Positions 15,527-24,712 of a stretch of 39,013 nucleotides of DNA are shown one piece after another. Source of the stretch: Erythrobacter sp. HI0063. GTDB lineage: Bacteria; Pseudomonadota; Alphaproteobacteria; Sphingomonadales; Sphingomonadaceae. Every line of letters begins with the position of its first letter. The first letter of the stretch is position 1. The notes beneath the pieces were generated by a model. The model was not told where the DNA came from, ran no database searches, and was given only the letters and a program-made list of their open reading frames with translations. The stretch covers positions 1 through 39,013 of the forward strand of contig NZ_LWFF01000335.1 of the NCBI RefSeq assembly GCF_001635685.1, written 5' to 3'. The position numbers were made by a program, and so were the translations under genes.

Positions 15527-16462
15527 TCAGACCTCTTCGCCGGGATTCTTACCCAGCGGCACCTTTTCCTTGAACGTGTGAGTGACGTAGGGGAACGGGA
15601 TTTCGATACCCGCATCGTCCAGTGCGGCCTTGATCGCGCGCACGACCTTGTCCTTGCTTTCCCAGCCTGCACGCGGGGTGGAACCGGACCACCAACGGAC
15701 GAGGAAATCGACCGAGCTGGAATTGAATTCCTGCGCGAAAATGTCGAGCGTCTTGTCCTTCTCGACCTCAGCGACGCTCTGGACCGCGCGGCGGATCACA
15801 TCGGCGGCGTGATCGAGATTTGTATCGTAACTCACGCCGACGACGACTTCATGCCGCCGCTTCACTTCGTCCGTGAGGATTTCGACCGGGTTCTTGAACA
15901 GCATCGAATTGGGGACCAGCGTCACCTCCCCGGAGAGCTTGCGCACATGCGTTTCGCGAAGCGTGATATGCTCCACCTTGCCCACGATGCCGTCGCATTC
16001 GATGATATCGCCGATCCGCATCTTTTCGCGCAGCATGATCAGCACGCCGGCCATGAAATTCTCGAAGATATCCTGAAAGGCGAAACCGATCGCCACTGCC
16101 CCGATGCCGAGGCCGGCGAACAGGCTGGCCGGTGTCAGGCCGGGCATGACCACGATTGCGGCGATCATGATGCCGATGATCCAGATCACCAGCCTGACAA
16201 GCGTATCGATCAGGTTCTTGAGGCTGGGGCGAACGTCGGTCTTGCCGATCAGCAGATCGGCGATCCGTGCCGCGAAGCGCGCCACGATCCAGGTGACGAG
16301 CAGGACGACGAGCGCGATCGCGATCCCCGGAAGGGCGCGCACGAAGCCTTCGCCCATGCCGACCAGCTGGTCCTGCAAGGTGGCGACTGTGTCGACGCTC
16401 GTATTGGTCGCGGAATTCGCTGTTGCGTCCACCGTTTGGGACGCCGTCTGGCTGGCCTGCAT
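15527..16462 (-). CDS. MscS-family small-conductance mechanosensitive channel
   Basis: The protein has about three hydrophobic helices in its first 140 residues. They end in the pore-lining helix LFAGLGIGAVAIGFAFQDIFENFMAGVLIM, whose Gly/Ala pattern and AFQD...N...G block are hallmarks of MscS. The beta domain (IGDIIECDGIVGKVEHITLRETHVRKLSG) and the alpha/beta C-terminal domain follow. MscS channels open under membrane tension and release solutes after osmotic downshock. ATG 16462 is preceded by GAGGG at about seven bases; a longer in-frame extension upstream has no family-like sequence. A Gln/Ala/Thr-rich stretch at residues 1-25 precedes the first helix. The length of 311 residues is normal. 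It is the first chromosomal gene after the island. Confidence 0.95.
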   Translation of the reverse strand: MQASQTASQTVDATANSATNTSVDTVATLQDQLVGMGEGFVRALPGIAIALVVLLVTWIVARFAARIADLLIGKTDVRPSLKNLIDTLVRLVIWIIGIMIAAIVVMPGLTPASLFAGLGIGAVAIGFAFQDIFENFMAGVLIMLREKMRIGDIIECDGIVGKVEHITLRETHVRKLSGEVTLVPNSMLFKNPVEILTDEVKRRHEVVVGVSYDTNLDHAADVIRRAVQSVAEVEKDKTLDIFAQEFNSSSVDFLVRWWSGSTPRAGWESKDKVVRAIKAALDDAGIEIPFPYVTHTFKEKVPLGKNPGEEV

Positions 16463-16541
16463 GAATTTTCCCTCGTTTAGGGCCGATAACGGGTCGAAGC
16501 CCGCCTCGGTTCCGAAAACGAAAAGGGAAGCGTCAGGAAGC

Positions 16542-17132
16542 TCAGTTCGACTTGGACGCGTTCTCCTTGCGGGCGATCTCGTGCAGCCAATCGGCATGCT
16601 TGGGAGCGGTCTTGGTCTCGCTCCACTCTTCGAGCATGACGGGGGCGACGCGCTTCAGCTCGGCATATTGCTCGTCCGTACCGATGTCGGTCGCCAGCTC
16701 GACGCGGTGGCCGTTCGGATCGAAGAAATAGATCGACTTGAAGATGCCGTGATGTGTGGGGCCGAGCACATCGATGCCGAGGCTTTCGGCATGCTCCTTT
16801 GCGGCCAGCAGATCTTCCTCGCTATCGACTTTGAAAGCCAGGTGCTGGACCCATTGCGGCGTGTTCTCGTCGCGGCCCATGTCCTTCTGGTTGGGCAGTT
16901 CGAAGAAGGCGAGAATGTTGCCGTTCCCCGCGTCGAGGAAGACGTGCATGTAGGGATCATATTCGCCGGTGGACGGTACGTGGTCCTCCGCGAACGCGGT
17001 GGTATAGTCCATTCCAAGGACTTTCCCGTACCATTCCACGGTCTCTTTGGCGTCCTTGCAGCGATAGGCCACGTGATGGACGCCGCCGAGCGAGAAGGCA
17101 TGCTTACCGGATTGGGGGGCCTGATCGGTCAT
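16542..17132 (-). CDS. VOC-family (glyoxalase/dioxygenase-fold) protein coupled to hppD
   Basis: A single vicinal-oxygen-chelate domain spans about residues 15-155. HHVAYRC near the start, WVQHLAFKV in the middle and DPNGHRVEL near the end fit the usual metal-binding His, His and Glu. The last 40 residues are charged and helical. Its ATG overlaps the hppD stop as ATGA, so it is translated with the 4-hydroxyphenylpyruvate dioxygenase and probably works in aromatic amino acid catabolism or handles a related product. The exact reaction cannot be read from the sequence; an extradiol dioxygenase, an isomerase or a glyoxalase-like activity are all possible. Confidence 0.85.
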   Translation of the reverse strand: MTDQAPQSGKHAFSLGGVHHVAYRCKDAKETVEWYGKVLGMDYTTAFAEDHVPSTGEYDPYMHVFLDAGNGNILAFFELPNQKDMGRDENTPQWVQHLAFKVDSEEDLLAAKEHAESLGIDVLGPTHHGIFKSIYFFDPNGHRVELATDIGTDEQYAELKRVAPVMLEEWSETKTAPKHADWLHEIARKENASKSN

Positions 17133-18250
17133 TCCGCAGGCTCCGTCTCGACGGTCTTGGCTTCTTCGACGCTGAGCGTGCCGCGCTTGATCTGGTCGCG
17201 CTCCATGCTTTCGAACAGGGCTTTAAAATTGCCCTCACCGAAGCCTTCGTCGCCCTTGCGCTGGATGAATTCGAAGAACACCGGGCCGACCTGCGCTTCG
17301 GCGAAAATCTGGAGAAGCAGGCGCGGTTGGCCGCCCTCGGTCGTCCCGTCGAGCAGAATGCCGCGCGCCTTCAATTCCTCCACCGGCTCGCCATGGTCGG
17401 GGAGGCGTTCGGGCAGCATCTCGTAATAGGTTTCGGGCGGAGCGGTCATGAAGGGTACGCCGAATTCCTTCAGCCTGTCCCAGGCCTTCACGAGATCGTC
17501 GCAGATCAGCGCGATGTGCTGAATGCCTTCGCCGTTGAATTCCTTCAGGAACTCTTCGATCTGGCCCTTGCCGCCTTCGCCCTCTTCGTTGAGCGGAATG
17601 CGGATCTTGCCGTCCGGTGCAGTCAGCGCCTTGGAGGTCAGGCCGGTATATTCGCCCTTGATGTCGAAGAAGCGGATCTCGCGGAAATTGAACAGGGTCT
17701 CGTAGTAATCCGCCCAGTATTTCATACGCCCGTTATAGACATTGTGCGTCAGGTGATCGATCACGTCGAAGCCAGCACCTTCGGGATGGCGGTCCACCCC
17801 GTCGCGATATTCGAAGTCGATATCATAGATCGAGAGCCCGTTGCCCTCTTCGTTCTCATAACGGTCGATCAGATAGACGATCGCGCCGCCGATCCCTCGG
17901 ATCGCGGGGATGCGCAGTTCCATCGGCCCGGTCTCGACCGACACAGGCTCCGCGCCGCGCGCCAGCAGCTCGTCATAGGCCTCGGCCGCATTCTTGACGC
18001 GGAAGCCCATGCCGCAGGCGGAAGGGCCATGTTCACGCGCGAAGAACCACGCCGCGCTCTTCGGTTCGTAATTGAGGATCAGGTTGATCCGGCCCTGGCG
18101 CCACAATTGCACGTCCTTCGAACGGTGATCGGCAATATGGCTGAACCCCATCGCTTCGAAGACCGGTTCCACCACGCCCTTTTCCGGGGCGCAGAATTCG
18201 ACGAATTCGAAGCCGTCGAGGCCGATGGGGTTTTCGAAGAGATCGGGCAT
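17129..18250 (-). CDS. hppD: 4-hydroxyphenylpyruvate dioxygenase
   Basis: This enzyme converts 4-hydroxyphenylpyruvate to homogentisate in tyrosine catabolism, using Fe(II) and O2. Two VOC-like halves are present; the C-terminal half carries the iron ligands H166 (DHLTHNV), H245 (IQHIAL) and E327 (FFEFIQRKG). The flexible region with [10 protein letters not shown] and the C-terminal helix [16 protein letters not shown] are also typical. At 373 residues the length is normal. ATG 18250 follows AGAGGA; a start ten codons upstream would fall inside the operator and promoter region. It is the first gene of a two-gene operon with the VOC protein, driven by a strong-looking promoter with a palindromic operator. 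Confidence 0.97.
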   Translation of the reverse strand: MPDLFENPIGLDGFEFVEFCAPEKGVVEPVFEAMGFSHIADHRSKDVQLWRQGRINLILNYEPKSAAWFFAREHGPSACGMGFRVKNAAEAYDELLARGAEPVSVETGPMELRIPAIRGIGGAIVYLIDRYENEEGNGLSIYDIDFEYRDGVDRHPEGAGFDVIDHLTHNVYNGRMKYWADYYETLFNFREIRFFDIKGEYTGLTSKALTAPDGKIRIPLNEEGEGGKGQIEEFLKEFNGEGIQHIALICDDLVKAWDRLKEFGVPFMTAPPETYYEMLPERLPDHGEPVEELKARGILLDGTTEGGQPRLLLQIFAEAQVGPVFFEFIQRKGDEGFGEGNFKALFESMERDQIKRGTLSVEEAKTVETEPAE

Positions 18251-18270
18251 TGGGGATCCTCTGTCTGCTA

Positions 18271-18290
18271 TTAGTTTCAATAGAAACTAA
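18271..18290. promoter_or_regulatory. Palindromic operator candidate at the hppD promoter
   Basis: TTAGTTTC and GAAACTAA form a perfect eight-base dyad around AATA. It overlaps the -10 box and the expected transcription start, so a bound dimeric repressor would block the promoter. MarR-type repressors commonly control hppD and homogentisate genes, but no regulator gene lies in the window. Confidence 0.7.
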
Positions 18291-18316
18291 ATACCGGAGC
18301 GGTATGGGCGTGTCAA
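18271..18316 (-). promoter_or_regulatory. Promoter of the hppD operon
   Basis: On the minus strand, TTGACA (18311-18316) and TATTTA (18288-18293) are separated by exactly 17 bases, close to the sigma-70 consensus. The expected transcription start falls near 18281, about 30 bases before the hppD ATG, within the palindrome at 18271-18290. Confidence 0.75.
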
Positions 18317-18409
18317 GGATGCAACGGACTGTCCCGCCAGCAAGTTCCGCAGCCGTTTCAATGCACAAGAGGCTTGCGTGGAGATGGTAAACGTGATTCT
18401 GTCGTCATC

Positions 18410-18733
18410 GTGAAACGCAAACGCGGACTCTTTGGGTGGACTCGCCAAAGCGGGGTGCAGTCCTTTGCGCTTCTGGCTTTGCTGTTGATGGGCGGTTTTG
18501 CCATCGCCGGTCCTTCCGGGCTGCTCGCGTGGAGCGAAAATCTGCGTCTGCTGGACCAGCGCGAAACCCAGCTTGCCGAATTGACGGCAGAGCGGGACAT
18601 GCTGCGCAACAAGGTCGAACTGCTCGACCCCGAAAGTGCCGATCCGGACATGGTTGGCGAATTGCTGCGCAGCCAGCTCAATGTCGTCCATCCGGACGAA
18701 GTGATGATCAAGCTGGAAGAGCCCCGCCGCTAG
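18410..18733 (+). CDS. FtsB/DivIC-family septum formation protein
   Basis: A short basic N-terminus, one transmembrane helix (about residues 16-38) and a coiled coil (about 40-75, LLDQRETQLAELTAERDMLRNKVELL) followed by DPESADPDMVGELLR give the layout of FtsB/DivIC proteins. These bitopic proteins join FtsL and FtsQ in the divisome. The ELLRSQLNVVHPDEVMIKL ending is typical for alphaproteobacterial members. The GTG start is uncertain because no strong ribosome site precedes it; a TTG at 18374 is in frame. It sits just upstream of pdhA, a common position for this gene in alphaproteobacteria. Confidence 0.88.
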   Translation: MKRKRGLFGWTRQSGVQSFALLALLLMGGFAIAGPSGLLAWSENLRLLDQRETQLAELTAERDMLRNKVELLDPESADPDMVGELLRSQLNVVHPDEVMIKLEEPRR

Positions 18734-18896
18734 ATCCCGGACGCTTGAACCGTAGTCGCGCGGTCGAAGCGCGGCGGTTCCGTAACGTTTTCGTATGCAA
18801 AGCGCGTTCGCGCCGTTGCGCCCTCCATGCGGCTGTGCCTATACGCGGACAAGCGCCAGATAGGCGCCTCGAACGATGATGAGAGGGAACAGCACC

Positions 18897-19982
18897 TTGG
18901 CCAAGGCCCCCCGTAAAGCAAAAACGTCCGCTCCCGCGGCGCAAGCGAATTCCGAAACGGAAGATTTCGCGCTCCGCAGCCTGCAGCAGGAGCTGGAGAA
19001 GCAGAAACGCTTCGCCGCGTCCGACGAGCAGATGCTTCACTTCTACGAGCAGATGCTTCTGATCCGCCGCTTCGAAGAGCGTGCCGGCCAGCTTTACGGC
19101 CTCGGCCTGATCGGCGGCTTCTGCCACCTTTATATCGGCCAGGAAGCGGTCGCCATCGGCCTCCAGAGCGCTCTCGACAACGATCGCGACAGCGTCATCA
19201 CCGGCTATCGCGACCACGGCCACATGCTCGCCTACGGGATCGATCCGAAGGTCATCATGGCCGAGCTGACCGGACGTCAGGCCGGCATTTCCAAGGGGAA
19301 GGGCGGCTCGATGCATATGTTCAGCACCGAGCACAAATTCTATGGCGGGCACGGCATCGTCGGCGCCCAGGTTGCGTTGGGCGGCGGGCTGGCGCTCGCG
19401 CATCAGTATAACGAGGATGGCGGGCTGTGCCTCGCCTATTTCGGTGACGGGGCGGCAAATCAGGGCCAGGTCTACGAGACCATGAACATGGCGAGCCTGT
19501 GGAACCTCCCGATCGTGTTCGTGGTCGAGAACAATCAGTACGCGATGGGCACTGCGGTCAAGCGCAGCTCGGCCGAGACCGAATTCTATCGCCGCGGCAC
19601 TGCCTTTCGCATCCCCGGCATGGACGTGAATGGAATGGACGTACTCGAAGTGCGTCAGGCCGCCGAAATCGCCTTCAAGCATGTGCGCGACGGCAATGGC
19701 CCGGTACTGATGGAGTGCAACACCTATCGCTATCGCGGCCACTCCATGTCCGATCCGGCGAAATACCGGACGCGCGAGGAAGTGCAGGATTATCGCGACC
19801 ACAAGGATCCGATCGAAGCGATCAAGAAGCTTCTGATCGAACAGGGCAAGAGCGAGGACGAGCTGAAGACCATCGACAAGGATATCCGCAAGATCGTGAG
19901 CGAAGCCGCCGATTTCGCCGAGAATTCGCCCGAGCCCGATCCGGCCGAACTCTATACCGATGTCCTGGTGGAGGAGTATTGA
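18897..19982 (+). CDS. pdhA: Pyruvate dehydrogenase E1 component, alpha subunit
   Basis: The protein contains the thiamine diphosphate-binding motif GDGAANQGQVYE...NN and the E1 alpha loop YRYRGHSMSDPAKYR. With E1 beta it decarboxylates pyruvate and passes the acetyl group to lipoyl-E2. The first 25 or so residues are Lys/Ala-rich and variable. The TTG start gives the family-like LAKAPRK N-terminus and has GAGAGGGA about eight bases upstream; ATG 18876 or 18879 are alternatives with weaker ribosome sites. It is followed three bases later by the E1 beta start, so the two subunits are translated together. Confidence 0.96.
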   Translation: MAKAPRKAKTSAPAAQANSETEDFALRSLQQELEKQKRFAASDEQMLHFYEQMLLIRRFEERAGQLYGLGLIGGFCHLYIGQEAVAIGLQSALDNDRDSVITGYRDHGHMLAYGIDPKVIMAELTGRQAGISKGKGGSMHMFSTEHKFYGGHGIVGAQVALGGGLALAHQYNEDGGLCLAYFGDGAANQGQVYETMNMASLWNLPIVFVVENNQYAMGTAVKRSSAETEFYRRGTAFRIPGMDVNGMDVLEVRQAAEIAFKHVRDGNGPVLMECNTYRYRGHSMSDPAKYRTREEVQDYRDHKDPIEAIKKLLIEQGKSEDELKTIDKDIRKIVSEAADFAENSPEPDPAELYTDVLVEEY

Positions 19983-19985
19983 GCC

Positions 19986-21377
19986 ATGGCGATCGAACTG
20001 AAGATGCCCGCCCTGTCCCCCACAATGGAGGAAGGCACGCTCGCCAAATGGCTGAAGCAGGAAGGTGACGCGATCGAGATCGGCGACATCATCGCCGAGA
20101 TCGAAACCGACAAGGCGACGATGGAATTCGAAGCGGTCGATGAAGGCACGCTCGGCAAGATCATGGTCGCCGAAGGGACCGAGGGCGTGAAGGTCGGCGA
20201 AGTGATCGCGATGCTCGCAGGCGAGGGCGAGGACGCGTCCGACATCGAAGCGCCGTCGCCCGACGACACGAAGGTCGAGGATAAGCCTGGCGAGGGCAAG
20301 GATGTCGGCCAGGATGATGCCGACGGATCGATCACGCCGGAAAAACCGAAATCGGAGCCCAAGTCCGATCCTGAAATTCCCGCCGGCACGAACATGCTCA
20401 CCATCAGCGTGCGCGAAGCCTTGCGCGACGGTATGGCCGAGGAAATGCGTCGCGACGAGCGCGTCTTCGTGATGGGCGAGGAAGTCGCCGAATATCAGGG
20501 CGCATACAAAGTCACGCAGGGGCTCCTCGACGAATTCGGGCCCAAGCGCGTGATCGACACGCCGATCACCGAATACGGCTTTGCCGGTATCGGCACCGGC
20601 GCCGCGATGGGCGGTTTGCGGCCGATCGTCGAATTCATGACCTTCAATTTCGCCATGCAGGCGATCGACCACATCATCAATTCGGCGGCCAAGACCAATT
20701 ACATGTCGGGCGGCCAGATGCGCTGCCCGGTTGTTTTCCGCGGGCCTAATGGCGCGGCCAGTCGCGTCGGCGCGCAGCACAGCCAGAATTACGGCCCCTG
20801 GTATGCCAGCGTCCCCGGTCTGATCGTGATCGCGCCGTATGACAGCTCTGACGCGAAGGGCCTGATGAAGGCGGCTATCCGCAGCGAAGATCCGGTGGTC
20901 TTCCTAGAAAACGAATTGGTCTACGGCCGCAGCTTCGAATTGCCGCAGCTGGACGATCATGTCCTGCCGATCGGCAAGGCGCGGATCGTCCGTGAGGGAT
21001 CGGACGTCACCATCGTCAGCTATTCGATCGGTGTCGGATTCTCGCTCGAAGCGGCGGAAAAGCTGGCGGAAGAAGGGATCGAGGCGGAAGTCATCGACCT
21101 TCGCACCCTGCGCCCGCTCGACAAGCAGACGATCCTCGACAGCCTGGCGAAGACCAATCGCCTGGTCATTGCGGAAGAGGGCTGGCCGACGTGCTCGATC
21201 GCCTCGGAAGTGACGGCGATCTGCATGGAGGAAGGCTTCGACCATCTCGATGCGCCGGTCCTCAGGGTCTGCAACGAAGACGTGCCGCTGCCCTATGCCG
21301 CCAATCTCGAAAAGCTCGCGCTCATCGATGCGCCGCGCATCGTCGAGGCGGCAAAGAAGGTGTGCTACCGGGATTGA
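19986..21377 (+). CDS. pdhB: Pyruvate dehydrogenase E1 component, beta subunit with N-terminal lipoyl domain
   Basis: Residues 1-78 are a lipoyl domain with the modification site K43 in ETDKATMEF. An acidic Pro/Asp/Glu-rich linker follows (about 80-130), then the transketolase-like pyrimidine-binding domain and the transketolase C-terminal domain (about 140-463). This fused layout is characteristic of alphaproteobacteria. The enzyme pairs with the adjacent PdhA; lipoylation of K43 would depend on lipoate enzymes such as the LipA encoded in this window. The E2 and E3 genes are not present. The gene ends 13 bp before the convergent TadE gene. Confidence 0.97.
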   Translation: MAIELKMPALSPTMEEGTLAKWLKQEGDAIEIGDIIAEIETDKATMEFEAVDEGTLGKIMVAEGTEGVKVGEVIAMLAGEGEDASDIEAPSPDDTKVEDKPGEGKDVGQDDADGSITPEKPKSEPKSDPEIPAGTNMLTISVREALRDGMAEEMRRDERVFVMGEEVAEYQGAYKVTQGLLDEFGPKRVIDTPITEYGFAGIGTGAAMGGLRPIVEFMTFNFAMQAIDHIINSAAKTNYMSGGQMRCPVVFRGPNGAASRVGAQHSQNYGPWYASVPGLIVIAPYDSSDAKGLMKAAIRSEDPVVFLENELVYGRSFELPQLDDHVLPIGKARIVREGSDVTIVSYSIGVGFSLEAAEKLAEEGIEAEVIDLRTLRPLDKQTILDSLAKTNRLVIAEEGWPTCSIASEVTAICMEEGFDHLDAPVLRVCNEDVPLPYAANLEKLALIDAPRIVEAAKKVCYRD

Positions 21378-21390
21378 GCCGATAGGCGGC

Positions 21391-22098
21391 TCAAGCGCAA
21401 AGGTCGATGTCTGCGTCCGGAACGGCGGGTGAGGGATTGAACACATTGCCGTAGCGCGGATCGCGCAGCAGATCGCCGGTCAGGTCGCGTTCGTCGCGTA
21501 CGAACATAGCGGCGTTTTTGCGTATGGTCTGCGAAGGCACGATCGTCGTGAAAACCAGCGGTTCGTATTCGTAGGCGACTTCGACGTACATCACGGCGAA
21601 ATTCTGTTCGGCAGTCACCCGATTGCTGCTCGGTCCCATCCCCGGATAAGTGTTTCCTACCGCCCCGGTCCCCTGCCGCCCATACTGGGGCTCGTAATTG
21701 GTCTTCTCTCCAAAGCAGCGTTGCCAGTGAATCCACTGGCCGCCGGTGATATTTCGCTCAAGGCTCGACAGCACGATGCGTCCATTGGCCTTGATGTCGA
21801 GGCCACCGGATTGCAATTGAGCCCCTTGAAAAACCTGGCGAACATCGTGTTCGCGAAATCGAGGGGCTGCTCCCGATACGAATTGCCGAGCTCTGGAGGC
21901 GTTGTCGGCAAGCGAAATGGCAAGCTGGCTGATGCGCATCTGTGTCAGCGCATAATTCGTCAACTCGGCGCCTCCCATGCCGAGCACGAGAAGGATCGGC
22001 GCGACATAGGCGAATTCGACAAGGGCAAGCCCCTTCTGGTCGGAGCGGAAAGCGGAGAGCCGACGGGTCCGCATGCGCTTGAAAAAACCTACGGGCAT
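21391..22098 (-). CDS. TadE-family pilus assembly protein
   Basis: The N-terminal region has the TadE pattern: a short basic start, DQKGLALVEFAYVAPILLVLGMGGAELTNYA (a prepilin-like helix with Glu after a Gly), and then a helix with ISQLAISLADNASR. The rest (about residues 65-235) is a predicted extracytoplasmic domain with no motif I know. TadE/TadF pseudopilins help assemble Flp-type adhesive pili. ATG 22098 overlaps the end of the upstream TadE-like gene by 10 bp. The core tad ATPase genes are not in the window, so this is a detached minor-pilin cluster. Confidence 0.88.
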   Translation of the reverse strand: MPVGFFKRMRTRRLSAFRSDQKGLALVEFAYVAPILLVLGMGGAELTNYALTQMRISQLAISLADNASRARQFVSGAAPRFREHDVRQVFQGAQLQSGGLDIKANGRIVLSSLERNITGGQWIHWQRCFGEKTNYEPQYGRQGTGAVGNTYPGMGPSSNRVTAEQNFAVMYVEVAYEYEPLVFTTIVPSQTIRKNAAMFVRDERDLTGDLLRDPRYGNVFNPSPAVPDADIDLCA

Positions 22099-22694
22099 AT
22101 CCGCATCCCGATCTGCTGCGACTGGACACCGAAAGGCTGATTCCGAAGTGTCGTCTCGGCGCTGATCACGTTTGTCGAAGGCTGCCCGATCAGTTTCCAA
22201 AGCGGGAAAATCTTATTGTAGGAAACGCTTACGGTGTAGAGAACGACATCGTCAGCCCCGCCTTGGCTGTTCGAACGACCGCGGTCCGCATCCCAGCGCG
22301 CATTGCCGTTCATGTCGGTGAAGCATTCGTTCGGATCGTAGAGTCCGTTTCCGTTGCTGTCGTTGAAATCTTCCGGCGTGTTCACGTCGGTAAAGTCGGT
22401 GTAGCTGCGGCGTTGGATAGAGATCGAGGCGTTCGGTATCACGGTTTTGATACGATCGCGCAGCGCTGCATCGACGGCGTTTTGGCTCGAACTGTTGGAT
22501 TCCAAGCCGGAATCCCGTGCCGCCACCTGGAGCGCGGCCCTCGTGATGCCTTTCACGTATCCGAGATGGCCGATCTCCATGCCGCCCATGATGATCATCA
22601 GCAAAACAGGCGCGACCACGGCGAATTCGATGATGGTCGTTCCGCGCTGATCGCCGACGATACGAGCCGAGGAATTGGTTGGCGCAAGCGTCAC
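22089..22694 (-). CDS. TadE-family pseudopilin with two Ca-binding-like loops
   Basis: Residues 13-48 (GDQRGTTIIEFAVVAPVLLMIIMGGMEIGHLGYV) form the TadE prepilin-type helix. The extracytoplasmic part contains two Asp/Asn-rich loops, DSNGNGLYDPNE (112-123) and DMNGNARWDADR (127-138), which resemble EF-hand or thrombospondin type-3 calcium loops. The GTG start overlaps the TadG stop as GTGA, fixing the start and showing coupling. It would be a minor pilin of the Tad/Flp system. The calcium role is inferred from the loop pattern only. Confidence 0.85.
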   Translation of the reverse strand: MTLAPTNSSARIVGDQRGTTIIEFAVVAPVLLMIIMGGMEIGHLGYVKGITRAALQVAARDSGLESNSSSQNAVDAALRDRIKTVIPNASISIQRRSYTDFTDVNTPEDFNDSNGNGLYDPNECFTDMNGNARWDADRGRSNSQGGADDVVLYTVSVSYNKIFPLWKLIGQPSTNVISAETTLRNQPFGVQSQQIGMRICP

Positions 22695-24598
22695 TGGCCG
22701 AGCCTCAGGCTGGCGATCTGCGAGGCGATCGTCCGGAATTGCGCCCTTAATTGCGTGGTGTCGGATGCGAAGTAAACTCTGTCGCCGGTGGCGCAATATC
22801 GCATGTCGTCGGTTATCGCCGTGCCGAAGGCGACCATCCATACGACGAGGTCTTCGTTCTTGGCCGCATCGCAGGCTGCCCGGAACCGCGCAGAATGATA
22901 CGGGATGAGATCGAGATCGTTCGTATATTGCGGAGCTATTCGATTGGCGAAGATTTCGATCCCGTAATTGCCCGCGGCATATCTGTTGGGCTGGAGAGCG
23001 CCGTCGGTCATGAAGATGAGGTGCCTGGACGCGGACCGGTAGGGTTGGTCGTTGACGTTCGCGGCCATTATGCCGCGCTTGCTCGCCATCCGCGCGCCCC
23101 AGATCATCCCGATGTCGTGGTAGGTCGCCCCTTCAGCGTTCAGGCCCGACAGATAGCTTTCCACCCAGGCCGGCACCGTGGTGCTCGAGACGTCCGCAGT
23201 GGTGAACGCTCTCATGCTTTGCGGACAGGCGATGAATCCGCCCGAAGGCTGGCTGTTTTCGGCTATGGTATATTCCGGCCCGTAGGTGTTCCGATAGAAC
23301 ATCACGCCCGTCCAATTCGGCGCCCAGTAGGAATCCGCGACGCCACCTTGCGGGGCGGACACGACATCGAGATCGCGCGCGCCAGCCGGGACCGGGTTGA
23401 AATTGGCCGTTTGCACGGTGGCGCGTTCCATGACGCAACCGTTCCACGACGAATTGATGGTGCTGATGCCCGATGAATTGGTGGAATTCATCGCGGCCAG
23501 TTCGCGCATGTCGTAGGTTCCAGCGGTCGCTACCCACGCCGACGAACCGTGGACGCCAAGCGGCACGTTCCCGAAGCCGGACAGTCCGGTCGTGCTGATC
23601 GGCGCTTCGTGATAGACATATTGCGTGAAGTTATAGACGCGTCTTATCGTGAAGGGCTGCGATACGCGACGTCGCTTGCAGGTTCCGTAAGACTGTAAAA
23701 GCCAGTTGTAAGCTTGGTGCGTGTAGGAAACGAACTCGTAGGATGTGGTAACGAAATTGGGCGAGGTGCCGGTCGTCGTTCTGTTATTCCAGTCGTTGCT
23801 CCATTCGTTTCCGCTACCGTCGCAATCGTTCCGGTACACGTTGCCGGAATATGTTTCGGTCGACCCGTAAGTTTTCGTCCCGTTCTGGACGATATCGCGC
23901 GGGGTGTTGAACTCGGATTCGCGGGTCGTAAATGTCGCCGAGGTCCCGAAATAGCTTGCGGGCAATTGGTTGTTCTGAATCAGGTATTTGGCGTTGACGG
24001 TGCTGGAATAGGGGACGAACCCATACCGGATACGCGTGTCGGGCTGGATCGACGCTGTCGCCATGGCGACATGAAAATCGCGAACCGCATTCTTCAATCC
24101 TTCGAGAGGAGCTCCGAGCATTGATCCGGTGGTGTCGAGCACGAACATGACATCGGTATTCGTGATCTGCAGTTCTGCAGTGCAGTCCACTCTAAGATCG
24201 AAATCGTCATAGGCGAAGACGCCCATGATCATCGTGGGTAGGGTGGCGGTGGCGACGCCCGAGATATCTTCGTTCGTTTCCCGCTTGCTGGTGAAGTTCG
24301 AGTTCGTGACCGAGAGCTTGGCCGGCTCGAAATTGGCGTTGAACATCTTGTTCGCTTTCGCCTTTTCCGTCGCACCGTACGTGCCAGAACGGCCCGATGC
24401 GCGGCGGCCAGCCAGGACGCCGGCGTCGCAAGCGGATTGAAGCTGAGCCTGCGCCATGTAGGCGCGGCTCATATCCACCGTCCCGCCGACGATGGCGAGG
24501 ATCGGGAATATGCTGGCGGCCGCTATCGCGAGCACGTTACCGCCGGTATGGGCGCGCAACGCTCTCAGGGAAAACCTGTCACTTGAACGTGCCGTCAT
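22691..24598 (-). CDS. TadG-like pilus assembly protein with von Willebrand A domain
   Basis: The first 60 residues match TadG/Flp assembly proteins: GGNVLAIAAASIFPILAIVGGTVDMSRAYMAQAQLQSACDAG. A von Willebrand factor A domain follows, with the MIDAS-like motif DTTGS (155-159) and FMTDGALQPN further along. The region between is long and rich in Ser, Thr, Tyr and Asn, consistent with surface exposure. Such proteins anchor or control Tad pili and may contribute to adhesion. It is the first gene of a three-gene operon with two TadE proteins. At 635 residues it is within the range of VWA-containing TadG proteins. Confidence 0.9.
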   Translation of the reverse strand: MTARSSDRFSLRALRAHTGGNVLAIAAASIFPILAIVGGTVDMSRAYMAQAQLQSACDAGVLAGRRASGRSGTYGATEKAKANKMFNANFEPAKLSVTNSNFTSKRETNEDISGVATATLPTMIMGVFAYDDFDLRVDCTAELQITNTDVMFVLDTTGSMLGAPLEGLKNAVRDFHVAMATASIQPDTRIRYGFVPYSSTVNAKYLIQNNQLPASYFGTSATFTTRESEFNTPRDIVQNGTKTYGSTETYSGNVYRNDCDGSGNEWSNDWNNRTTTGTSPNFVTTSYEFVSYTHQAYNWLLQSYGTCKRRRVSQPFTIRRVYNFTQYVYHEAPISTTGLSGFGNVPLGVHGSSAWVATAGTYDMRELAAMNSTNSSGISTINSSWNGCVMERATVQTANFNPVPAGARDLDVVSAPQGGVADSYWAPNWTGVMFYRNTYGPEYTIAENSQPSGGFIACPQSMRAFTTADVSSTTVPAWVESYLSGLNAEGATYHDIGMIWGARMASKRGIMAANVNDQPYRSASRHLIFMTDGALQPNRYAAGNYGIEIFANRIAPQYTNDLDLIPYHSARFRAACDAAKNEDLVVWMVAFGTAITDDMRYCATGDRVYFASDTTQLRAQFRTIASQIASLRLGQ

Positions 24599-24712
24599 GG
24601 ATTGGTCTCAGCGAAATGGCCCATGACGGGCCCTATGCGGCGATTGCGGTTAAGCTTGGGTACGGCTTTATGCCTAACGTTGTGTAAACCGCGATCTTTC
24701 ACCGGAGGACAA

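Noticed and set aside
15227..16480. 417-residue plus-strand frame over the MscS gene
   Set aside because: Antisense of a clear MscS channel; starts within the transposase remnant.
18708..20780. 690-residue open frame on the minus strand, opposite pdhA and pdhB
   Set aside because: It is an antisense shadow of two certain genes in GC-rich DNA; its sequence is His/Asp/Arg-rich low complexity with no family resemblance.
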